Assembly (NCBI RefSeq): GCF_003711515.1
Contig: NW_021167088.1
Span: 644,351 to 708,350, forward strand
From: Sodiomyces alkalinus F11
Taxonomy: Eukaryota > Ascomycota > Sordariomycetes > Glomerellales > Plectosphaerellaceae
Reading direction: 5' to 3'
DNA: 64,000 nucleotides
Part shown: one piece after another, positions 23,570 to 33,713 of the stretch
Layout: every line of letters starts with the position of its first letter
Position numbering within the stretch: the first letter of the stretch is position 1
Notes under the pieces: generated by a model
The model's database searches: none
The model's input: the letters and a program-made list of their open reading frames with translations, nothing else
Told to the model about the DNA's origin: nothing
Position numbers and translations under genes: made by a program

Positions 23570-25083
23570 ATGTTTTTCACGATGCCGTCTGGCGCCACCA
23601 TCATCGGTGGACTGCCATCGTCAGCCCTCTTCTCTGTTCCCACAGGCCAGGAACCGTTGGGCGTCCCTCCGCCAGCCCCCGGCTCGAGCTCGACAACCTT
23701 CGCCATCCCAGACCACATTTACACCGCAGTGCTCGACGCCAGGGTCCCCATCACCATCGCGACCTTGTACGCCGTCACCGTGAAGTTGCTCAACCGCTAC
23801 AACACGTCAAATGGCAAGAAGCCCTGGGCCATCAGCAAGACCGCGCCCTTCAAGGCCTTCGTCATCCTGCATAACCTTTTCCTCGCCGTCTACTCGGCCT
23901 GGACCTTCTGGGGCATGCTGGGAGGGATGAGGAGGACGGTTGTCAGCCCCATGGGACCTCACGGACTGGCTGCCACTGCCGATAGCCTTTGCCAGGTGAA
24001 CGGCCCTCCTGGTTTCGGATATGCCACCGTCCACAGCGACACCCTCGGTCAATGGACAAGCTTCAGCGGCCCTGCCCCTCTGGGCAGCGACGGAGCTCCC
24101 AGCAGGGAAGTCTACGGTAGGCTCTGGAACGAAGGTCTTGCCTTCTACGGCTGGATTTTCTACCTCAGCAAGTTCTACGAGGTCCTGGACACCTTCGTCA
24201 TCCTCGCCAAGGGCAAGCTCAGCTCCACCCTCCAGACGTACCACCATGCTGGTGCCATGATGTGCATGTGGGCCGGCATGCGCTACATGTCCGCTCCTAT
24301 CTGGATTTTCGTCTTGGTCAACTCGTTCATTCATGCCCTTATGGTAAGCATTTGACCTCCTTTTCCTGAGCCCCGCTTCCGGTACGTCCGAAGAGAAAAC
24401 ACTAACAGTCGTATTCCCTAAATTAGTATACTTACTATACCCTAACGGCCTTCAACGTCCGAGTGCCGACGCCCATCAAGCGCTCCCTCACCACGATGCA
24501 GATCATGCAGTTCGTCCTCGGCGCCTCCTTCGCCATGCTACACTCTTTCATCTCCTACACCATCCCCATGGTCGTCCCCGTCGAGAACGCGGCCAAGGCC
24601 GCCGCCGCCAGCTCCCCCGCCGCCGGCGCCGTCGTCACCACCACCCTCGGCGCCCTCGACAGCCTCAGGCAGCTGATCACCGGGGGGCTAGACGCCGCCG
24701 TCGCCTCCCCCGTGCCCACGGCCGAGAGCGTCGCCGCCGCCGCCGCCGCCGCCGCGTCGTCATCGTCGTCTCAGACCGAGACCATCTTCGTCACCCAACC
24801 GTGCATCACCACGAGCGGCGAGACCTTCGCCATCTGGCTGAACGTGTTCTACCTCGCGCCCCTGACCTACCTGTTCGTCATGTTCTTCATCCGCAGCTAC
24901 CTCCGCCGGAGCAGCGCCGAGTCGTCGCGCCAGGTCAAGGGCAAGCCGCGCCGCCAGAGCAACGTCACCTTGGCCGAGAAGGCTGGCTGGGATGCCGCTC
25001 GGGACGTTAACCGGGAGATCTACCACAATGGGTCCGAGGAGGGCGGCCTTGCGGAGAAGACCAACGGCAAGGCCAGGTACTAG
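23570..25083 (+). CDS. ELO-family fatty acid elongase (3-ketoacyl-CoA synthase)
   Basis: The CDS is join(23570..24343, 24427..25083), 476 residues. The intron 24344-24426 (GTAAGC...TTAG) gives the continuous sequence FIHALMYTYYTL, a classic ELO transmembrane segment. ELO enzymes condense malonyl-CoA with acyl-CoA in the ER membrane. Landmarks are KFYEVLDTFVILAKGK, the His-box region LQTYHHAG (about residues 221-228), several hydrophobic helices, and a basic C-terminal tail (RQVKGKPRRQ, GKARY). The usual HxxHH box reads QxxHH here. A long Ala/Ser-rich loop (about residues 335-400) splits the last helices and is larger than in the yeast enzymes. The open frame extends upstream to a TTG at 23507; the ATG at 23570 is the first true start, with a second ATG four codons later. 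The acyl substrate is unknown. Confidence 0.93.
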
Positions 25084-26505
25084 GTGAAGGCTTTGCTTTT
25101 GGGGCGGAAGCTTGGTTGAGAGTCAACGGAGTTGCCTTACTGGCAGCGGAGATTGGCCCGAGAGGTACGGAAAAAAAAAAGGGGCGTTTTTATGGGATTA
25201 AAGAAAACTAACTCGGGTTAATCGAGGGGCGGACTGTATGGATTTTACCGGTATGTCTTGACGTATAATTTTGAAAATGACGATGGCGCTTCGTTTATAC
25301 CGAAAAAGGAGAACAAAAAGATTCAAAAAAAAAATAACATAATAACTATCAGCGTTAATACTTCAACGGCTGTTGTCCATGGAATCATCCCGTTGGAAAG
25401 CAGAATTGTTCTCTCCTGTCGCTGCTACTAGTCATTAGTCGTACCACATGTCAATCAGCGCATTGTCTGTCCTCGTGTAATAATAGACTGGCTAGGTGCT
25501 GTAATTCATCATCAACATGGCATGGCTTATTCATTTACGCATCTACAGGTGGTTGGGGTCAGATTATATCGCCTGAGCTCAGTATATTGACCGCGCTATG
25601 TACAACACATAGCTTTAGCAAGTCATGGCAGTCCAGTTCTCAAATGCCTCCTCCAGGTGTATGATCCGGCAAACCAAAATAAAGCAACAAGATCGATCAG
25701 TGTGGCAGCTACAAAAGCCAAGCCCACATATTCCCGCTTCCCGCCGTAAAGGGGGATAAGATGGCGAGGGGGGCCAAGTACGCTGCGAAAAGATGATCCG
25801 GGGTATAACCTCCCATGTGTCCCGAGCCAATTGCATTCCTCTTTCTCTTCATCGCAGACTTGGTAGGCTGAAAGCCGTGGCCGTCGTTGGGAGAGGTAAA
25901 CGCCTCCCCTGGCATGTCGTGGAGGGGTAAATGAAGAAGCAAAACCAAAGAAAATAGAAAAGAAAACTGAACGAACAAAACAAAAAAAGCAATCTCGGTC
26001 CAACGCCGCGCTGAAGGTGACACCAGCGACCCAATGTTCCAGTAAATAGCAAACGGAACGATGAGAGTGTGAAAACAAAGAATCGCTCTCTATATGTGTT
26101 CGGAAATTCGGATGATTAGGGGATAGGGAGGGTTGTCGCGGTCTGCGGTTGGCGAGACAAGGAGAGGAGCCAAAAATTCCCGCTCACTTGTCCACCTACT
26201 CGCTGTTGTGTGGTGTGTTGTTGGGGGGGTTTTGATACCAATGGAGGAATGTCTATCTGTGTCTATGGTCGTCCCAGTCATAGGTCGGTCGGTCGTTTGC
26301 CAAATCGTCAAGAGGATGCCCGCTCGGTTATGTTTTTCGATCCCAGTCTCCACGGCTTCGGATTCCTGGTAGATCTCTCCCGTAGGTGTACGAGGGGATC
26401 TGAAAAGAAATCGTGTTGCAAAAAAAGTAAGAAAAAAAGAAAAGAAAAAAGAAAAAAAAAGAAGAAGAAAAAACGTATTGTGCCGTGTTGCGTCGTGCTA
26501 TCGTT
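25084..26505. other. Convergent 3' intergenic region (1.4 kb)
   Basis: This lies between the elongase and the FYVE gene, which point at each other. It contains A/T-rich tracts (25165-25340) and an A/G-rich tract (26415-26475) just past the FYVE stop. No protein-like ORF is seen; the ORF at 25623-26078 (minus) is low quality. Confidence 0.45.
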
Positions 26506-27588
26506 TTAGAACGTGCTCCAGCTCCAATCCCTCGGCACACTGGCAGCTGCCTCGGCGGCTCTCGCATGACCTAGTGTCGCACTCGAAGCGGCGCTCATGG
26601 GGCTGCTGGTAGCGATGGGGCTTGTGGGCGCGGTCGAGGGGGCCGTCGAAATGTGCCCGTTGACGGGCGAGTGGTCGACGGAGGAACCTCGCTCGCTGCT
26701 AGCCTGGCTGTTGTTTCGGCTCTTCCATGCGACGAACTCAGAGAAGCAGTGGGCGCAAGAGCGGGAAGGAGAGGCGCGCGGGTTGTAGTTGCAGTCTTGG
26801 TCCAGGGGGATCGCGTACGACGAGTGAGGGTCGCAGAAGATGTTGCCGCATTTCCGGCAGTGGTGACGGCGGTAGAAGTAGTTGAACGCTCGCTTACATG
26901 TCGGGTCATCGCAGATGGTGGATAGGGCATCGGGCTGTTTGTTACAAGTTGCGTTAGTCACACCGAACACACGTATGCAAAAGACGCGTTCATGTCGCTA
27001 TACGAGGCTCGTGAGAGCTTCCATTGGACTGCAGAGTGGGGCCCGGGGGGGGGCGACAGAGGATACGAGGGACGAATTTACCTTCCAATGTTTGCGGGTG
27101 GGCTCGCCTGTGGCCTGGGGGTAAAGACTCGGGTCAAGGTCGGCATCGAGCTCCTCGTTGCTGTCGCCTGTGGCGCGACGGCCCAGTCGTGAACCGAAGA
27201 CGCCCAAGCCGGGAATGTTGATGAAGCTGTTGCTGGCACGGCGTAACGTGAGCTGGGGACCGTCGGCAGGGCCTTCATTTTGCAAAGACCGAGGTAGCTT
27301 GGAAGGGAATCGGGTCGGGCGCAGTGCAGCAGGCATAAAGAGAGGCCGCGATTGGCGTGCGCCCTGGAAGCGGCCGGTAGGTGTTGTTGGGGAATTGTGG
27401 CCCGAAGTGCTCGACGGCGAGATTTGTTCTTGCTGGGAGTGGGAGGTTGGCGGAATTTGATAAGAGTGGGAGCGCCCATGGGAGATATAGGGATGATTTT
27501 GCGGCGCTTGGTGTGTCGGCGCAAAGTAGTGGGAGGGCGGTGCTTGTTGGTTGTGGAATGGAGCGGGCATGATGAGATCAGCAGCCAT
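26506..27588 (-). CDS. FYVE zinc-finger protein (PI3P-binding)
   Basis: The CDS is complement(join(26506..26934, 27082..27588)), 311 residues. The intron 26935-27081 (GTAAAT...AACAG) rejoins the diagnostic motif HWKPDALS, the WxxD start of a FYVE finger. The finger (about residues 166-235) shows the zinc-ligand pairs CDDPTC, CRKCG, FCDPH and SCAHC, plus the PI3P-binding basic patch RRHHCRKCG. FYVE domains dock proteins to endosomes and vacuoles through PI3P. The N-terminal half is Pro/Gln/Ser-rich and disordered; the C-terminal tail is Ser/Thr/Ala-rich and ends in a short aromatic patch (DWSWSTF). There is no other catalytic domain, so it is probably an adaptor. The specific orthologue in yeast is not clear to me. 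Confidence 0.92.
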
Positions 27589-30500
27589 AGTCGCGATGAG
27601 AGTCTTACTCAGGCCGTGGCAGTCGAAAGACGTGGTGTGCTAGTCGTGTGATTTCTCGACTTGGTTTTGAGCTGCAGGTAAGCCGAGGCGTCGTTGAATT
27701 CGTCCGACCGATCTATGAGTTGGGTCGAGAACAGCTTCGGCTACGACGCGTTGGCCATTCCTCGGTATTGATAACAAGACCGTTAAGTTATGTGATCTGA
27801 CCCCCCCGTTTCAGTATATAATTGGTGACTGCAGTAGTGTCCTCGTTAATCAATAAGAATAAGGGGAATGTTCTGAGAGATTTATGTCAAGAGCTGAGAA
27901 CTCGATATTCGTAAATCTCGTAAACGGTTTGTGGGTTGAAAGTGAGCGGTAAGCAAGAGGGAGGGGGTGGAGAGGTGAATCATGGGTGTGGGAGGCGAAG
28001 AGGAGGGCTTTCTATTGGTTTTATCAGTGCGGTAAATGGGGGAGGCCCAGCACCCGACGCCAAGGGAATTCACTGTAACAGCGATTCAGAAGTGGAGTCT
28101 TAGGGGGGGGAGAGGGGAGAAGGCGGGGGGGCTAATACTAACGTACGGTACAGACCTAACCAATAGGTAGTAAATACCTTACTGAGTTAGGTACCTACAA
28201 CGGTAGTCCTGGCAAGGGCTGGGCGGGGCGTGCCTTCCATGCTCTCATGGGCATGGAACTAGGATCAGGATAAGGTACTTACATGTCCGCCACCGCCTGA
28301 GCAACAAAAGAGTACCTAGATACCTTAGGTATGTACAATATCCACAAGTCGTGACCAGACATGCCAGCATCGCAACTCATTACTGTACACAAGAGTTAAT
28401 TATACGTGCATCTCTCTATTCCATGAGATACGGGGTCGCTTCATGGGTAGGTAATAATGACCCGTCTCCGCTGTTCTTTTGACGAATGAGGGGATTTGGG
28501 TGCATGTCTTCGATCACAGAATCTCAGACCGATGGGCACGGCGCAACGACACCGATAAGCAACCTTTCCAGCCTGCCTTACACTATCCGGCTGCAGCTCC
28601 AAGCGCCGATACCAGCAGTGTCCTGCATGTCAATATGCGGTCATGTCTTGTCAAGAAATGACATTCAGTGAGCAGACGGGGAGAATAAGCCGGCAGCCAT
28701 CGCCATCAAGTTATCTTGTCAAGTTATCTTGTGCGACTACTGTCGAGTGATTTCGACAAATGGTCTGCAGAACCCGGGTACCTATCCGTACTGTAAAAAG
28801 CCAAGCAAGCAATCATCATCTCGCATTTGACGAAGATGAATACCTACACGTGTGGAAGAGGCATATTGATGAGTATGGAGTTGAGCAGGGGCACTGCGTG
28901 TACATAAGGTACGGAGAGCATCTGGATTGGTAAGTGACATGTCATCTCTTGATATCAAGCAACGGGCGGCTTGCAGAATTTCCTGATCGATCCTCTTTTA
29001 AACTGAAGATGCAACACTGTGCCAAGGGTTACATCGCATGCTGGGGTATTAGGAGGGGGGAGGGGAGATATCGAGTCGGTCGGGTCAAAGCATTGTCGTC
29101 TCCGTCTCCCGACTTGGCTCGTCCGAGCATCGACGTCCAAGTTATTAACCTTTTATCCATCTTCGGCAGCAATCCGCTATGCACGCCTAGTTAGTGCGAC
29201 GCACGAAACTGTACCTACAGTTGGGACACATTCAATGGAATACCGAGTGATAATAGATGACAATACCATTCCTATGCAGGTCGCCATGCCAGTATTCGTG
29301 CGTATAACGTACGCAGCAATTATGTCGTGGGATGTTCCTCAAACTGCTCCGAAGATACGCCGTGCTCAAATCTCCTCCCCACTCACTAAGCAGGACCGCC
29401 TCCAGTGTCGCGTGATCACCCTCTTGGCTTGAGCATGCTATTTACGAAGTACGGGAGTACGAATAACTTCTCAAACTGACATTATCTCGCGGAAGCTTGC
29501 GCGCCTTCCTCTCCTCTCCCCTCCCAGAACCATCTCCTCTCGCCCGAGCTCTGAGCTATGTTGAGATGCACGATGCACGATGCACGATGCACGATGCACG
29601 ACTCAGCAAAACACGGGTAGAGTTCGAGGCACTTTGCGGCTTGACTCGACTTTTTAGGGCGTAGGACCCTCAGAGTTGGTGGGCCCAGGCGATTCGCCGC
29701 CGTTCTCCCTTTTTCGGTAAATTATTACATACCTACCTGTTCTAGTGTATCACTTCGGACCGCGGACGGAATGCGATCGACGCTTGTCGTGGTCCGACTG
29801 AACGCTAATCCCAGACGACTGGTAAAAGACCGAGGACGACCCGCCAACTCCGACCACAATTACTAGAAACGACCAGCCAATAGGACGATACCGAGGCACC
29901 AGGTCGCCGTTCTGTTGCGTAGGTCGGTACGGAAGTAGGTATTTCAAAGACTGAAGCAAAAGAGCAACGTTGCCGAGACGCACTTCGTACGCTCAATGTA
30001 CTCGCGCTCAGCCCCAGGAGTCAAACAAGCCCACGGCCGACGCAACTCCAGTCGAAGAGTTGGCAATGTGGTGAAATTACTGATTGATTGACCCCCGATG
30101 TTCGAGAAGACTTGGTACTGGGTAATGGTTTGTCCTTTTCATGAGGTATAAACTCCGAACGGGCCCTTGTTTTTAGGGTGGAGATAGTTAGCATCACAGC
30201 CTCGATACGCTTTGCTCCGTATAAACGGTCCCACAATGGCCCTCGCGGACCCCGGCAGACACGCGAGCATGGAAGCGCTGACGACGATGTTCGGACAATG
30301 TATCTGGTCTCCGGGTGTGGGTTCAGGAGAAACGGACTTGCCACGGACTTGCCACCAATTGACAAGACGACGTTGAGATGCAAAGGAGCAATGCTTGCAC
30401 TTGGGTTGGTTCTCGAGACCAATGTTAGTGTATGTACGGAACGTGATCCCCTATTCCCTCCCTGCTTTGGCTTGTCTGGTCATGTCGCGCAAAGAAAGTG

Positions 30501-32550
30501 TCCGACAGTACGGTAAGTACGGTAACTCGCATGGCCTCGCTTATGTATGCTAGCCGTGGACATCAATTAATCAATCCACTTCAGACCGTTCCCAAGGCCG
30601 GAGAATGACAGGGAGGGACTGAAGTTGTGGAAGCAAAGGGAGACAGCAGATCGATCTTGCCGAATGTTTCTTCCCACTTCAATACCCTTCGTGTAGGTAT
30701 TTCGGTTTGACCCGGATGGCGGCACGGCAGCGCCGTTTTCCTGGGAAGATGCAGACCCGGAAGAGATCGGCGATGTGAGCAGTTACACTTCGGAACTTGG
30801 CACGTTGACCGGCATCTACGAAGTACAGAGTATTAGACCCTATCCGGGTACTCCGTACCCTCCGACCTTTTGTTTACGTTGCAAGTGATACACCTATCGA
30901 GTTTAGATATTGAGGATGTGGTAGCCGGAGACTTGGCATAACACTTCCCAATGCCATGTCTTTCTTACATGGATAAACGTCGTGGTAATGTGTTGTCTTG
31001 TATTCTCGCAGTTGAATAGAACGAACCCTGCAGCGGTTGTTCAGAGTGCTGAAGTCCTGTGTGAAGGTGTATAATAAGGTACAGTTGTAAGGTAAAGTAC
31101 CCAGTACATGCAATGCAGACTATACGGTAGGTACCTACCTAGGTACTATTATGTACCGCACCTCGGCTTGGCATTGGTGGACCATGGTCCGTGCGCTTGC
31201 AGAACTACGCCGGAAGTATCGGCCTGTTACATCGATCGCAATTACAAGAACGGGCGTCGACTCGCCCAACACTGGCATTGTTATCGTCGAAATATTATTG
31301 GTTAGTGGTAAATCTTCCTAGGTACCCAACAGTTACGCCGTAATCATTAGGTATTTCGTACCTCAGTTACGACGGGGCAACTGCGTAGAACCATTCGGTA
31401 ATTAATTAATTACTCCCTCTGTACTCTCTCCAAACCACCGAGTCGTTCTCAATTCCCCCGAGACGTCGAGACTGATTGTGTCTCATCAGAAGAGCCGCAT
31501 CCGAACACTATGTCCTCCTCTCGCCAGTCCCATAGATCATAATGAGCATGATGGGTGCCAATCACTGCCTTGACAGGACTTTGACCTCGAGTCTGAGAAG
31601 TTTCCACCAGAGCGACTCCAGTTCCATAGAGCTTCAACTCGCGCCTTCGATTAAGAATCACACATTTCGCATCATCCATCAGTCTTGATCTTGGCTTATC
31701 TCGATTCTCGAGTTCAAGTCCCCGGTAAAATCAGACGGGCGTTTTGATACCCGTTCAGATACATGTGTACCAAGCCCAACGTCGTCATTTCTGGAGGCTT
31801 TTTCTGTCGATCCTTCAAACTATATGACTTCATGTGTGCATTAGTATGGCTTCAATACGTGTACCGAACTTAGCAAATGAATAGATCAAGTCGAGATGAA
31901 AATCAATTGAGCCTAATTAGATATTCTCTCCGTTTTGGGAGAGCTCACGGGAGTGGACAAGACGATAGTGATCCCCAAAGGTATTCTCATGATTCCCGTG
32001 TACCCAACCCTTTGCCTCTGCTTCGTACAGTGATCTGGGTAGAAGACATTCTCCAACCATGACGTCGATCCGATCAGGAGCAGAAGGTAGGTAGCAGATG
32101 ATCTCAGGTGGACATGTTCCTGGTGGGAGTTGGGCTCTGAACGTCGAACGTCGAAGCTGACGCCTCACCAGGACTAAAAAATGACAGACGACAACGACGC
32201 TGCGGGCTGAAGAATAATTGCTGCAAGTCCCGCTTGCGTTTTGAGGCTCCTTGAGCTTGAGGTCATCACTGGAGCGAGTACGAACACTCCGTGGGCTAGT
32301 CACAACGAACAAGGGAAACGATATGAAGCACGTTGATATGATGCAAGGCAAGAAGGATGTGAGAATGTCCCATACTGGGAAGAGACTCAAAACTCGTAAG
32401 CGAACCGCTCGAACGGAACAACACCCATCGGTCGTTTGAGATGCGTCGATGCAGTGCTGCGACCCTGTGAACGGCGTTCAGGTCTTTTGATGCCTGCCGA
32501 TGCAACTAGCTTAACCCTTGTAGCATCAAGTCATGGACCGTGACAAGCTT
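27589..32550. other. Gene-free stretch of 5 kb
   Basis: No coding sequence can be supported. Short ORFs lack bias or motifs. The stretch contains many GTAC/TACCT palindromic blocks (for example around 28140-28340, 30835-30860 and 31085-31150), a GATGCAC repeat (29565-29599) and AATTAATTAATT (about 31400-31412). It separates a convergent or tandem set of minus-strand genes and may hold the promoter of the FYVE gene at its left end. Confidence 0.45.
29565..29599. repeat. GATGCAC heptamer tandem repeat
   Basis: Five exact head-to-tail copies of GATGCAC in non-coding DNA. Confidence 0.9.
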
Positions 32551-33462
32551 TCACGGCATCTCCCATCGTCCGCTTTTCCCGCCGTCCTTCAACGCGACCC
32601 TCAACCCACTGATGACCATCCCCTTATCCACCGCCTTGCACATGTCGTACACCGTCAACGCCGCCGTGCTCGCAGCCGTCATGGCCTCCATCTCCACCCC
32701 TGTCTTCCCGTCGCACGTAACGGTTGCCTCAACCTGGAGAGCATTGTCTCCACTGGCTTCGTCGGAACCGCAGTGATCAAGGCCCTCTCCACTAGGTGGC
32801 TCCACCGTCACCTCCCCTGCTGCTGCTGCTGCTGCTGGTGGTGGTGGTCCAAGCGATGTTGATGATGGAGGTGGGGCGTGTCTTGTAGGATACAGCTCCA
32901 CGCTAACATGAGAGAGTGAAATGGGGTGGCACAGCGGTATCAGGTCCGCGGTCCGCTTGGCGGCCATGATGCCGGCGATGCGCGCAACGCCAAGGACGTC
33001 TCCTTTCTTCATCTGGTTGTCGTGGATGAGGCGGAGGGCCGTGGGGTTAGAGAAGGTGATTGTGCAGACGGCCTTGGCGATCCGTGACGTGGATTTCTTG
33101 TCTGTGATGGAGACCATGTGTGCTGACCCCGAAGGCGTTACATGGGTGAGTTTCTTCTGGGCATTTTCGTTCTCCTTTGGTTCAGGTCTTTCGCCCTGTC
33201 TTGTTGCGTTCCTTTTGGTCTCTCTTGCTTCGTCTTCCTCCTTCTTCTTATGATGGCTGTTGTCCTGGCTGTCCGGTCGGGTGCTAGTAGACATGAGACG
33301 GAGTTGTTGGCCGGCGGTGGGTAGAGACGAAGCACCGGGTAAGAAACCGAATCCAGGGACAGTGCGAGAACATGTTCGGAGAAAATACTGCGAAATAGGA
33401 AGCACGGTTTTCATGCCTTGGACCTCAGGTGATGCTCGTGATGAGTGGGATGAGAGAGCCAT
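32551..33462 (-). CDS. cnxABC: MoaC-like cyclic pyranopterin monophosphate synthase (cnxC part)
   Basis: This single-frame ORF of 303 residues carries a complete MoaC domain from about residue 105 to the end. Key pieces are LTHVTPSGSAHMVSI, the catalytic-region PLCHPI, and the late YDMCKAVDKGM with the conserved Asp and Lys. With MoaA it makes cPMP from GTP, the first step of molybdenum cofactor synthesis, in mitochondria. An insertion of about 50 residues rich in Pro, Ala and Ser interrupts the domain after SVELYP. The N-terminus after Met17 looks like a mitochondrial presequence (basic, Ser/Leu-rich, no acids up to about residue 60). The start is only 243 bases past the MoaA stop on the same strand. 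In Aspergillus nidulans cnxABC and human MOCS1 the two activities share one locus, so this ORF may be the 3' part of a spliced fusion rather than a separate gene. Confidence 0.9.
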   Translation of the reverse strand: MALSSHSSRASPEVQGMKTVLPISQYFLRTCSRTVPGFGFLPGASSLPTAGQQLRLMSTSTRPDSQDNSHHKKKEEDEARETKRNATRQGERPEPKENENAQKKLTHVTPSGSAHMVSITDKKSTSRIAKAVCTITFSNPTALRLIHDNQMKKGDVLGVARIAGIMAAKRTADLIPLCHPISLSHVSVELYPTRHAPPPSSTSLGPPPPAAAAAAGEVTVEPPSGEGLDHCGSDEASGDNALQVEATVTCDGKTGVEMEAMTAASTAALTVYDMCKAVDKGMVISGLRVALKDGGKSGRWEMP

Positions 33463-33467
33463 CGAGT

Positions 33468-33713
33468 CTATATAATCAGACTATTTAGCTCCTGTCCTGT
33501 CTGTCATACATGCGTTCTCGATGGGATTTCCCAAAGCAAGGCCTCGCATCATCATGTGCAAACCATGTCCATTCATAACGCCATACCCAATGCATCAAAC
33601 CGGCCGATAAGGACAACAACCAAGCGAAAAGGCTGGTGGTGGCGGGGTGGAAAGTGGAAATATATGAAGAAAAAAAGCGGAGGAGAAGAAGCAGGCCAGG
33701 CCATTTTACCCAC
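33468..33713 (-). other. Candidate optional intron linking MoaA and MoaC frames
   Basis: The donor GTGGGT starts at 33713, inside the Gly-Gly codons. A TATATAG acceptor ends at 33468, with a CTAAA branch-like site about 20 bases upstream of it. Splicing joins ATA-G to AC-TCG-ATG, which enters the MoaC frame without a stop. The size is 246 bases, long for this window's introns but possible. Not proven; retention of the segment gives a MoaA with a native Gly-Gly end. Confidence 0.45.

Noticed and set aside
14877..27588. A secondary-metabolite biosynthetic cluster
   Set aside because: No polyketide synthase, peptide synthetase, terpene cyclase or dedicated transcription factor is present; the enzymes fit primary lipid or aldehyde metabolism.
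29565..29599. Five GATGCAC copies considered as a CRISPR-like or origin-type array
   Set aside because: Direct head-to-tail heptamers without spacers; a simple microsatellite, and CRISPR is not expected in a fungal nuclear genome.
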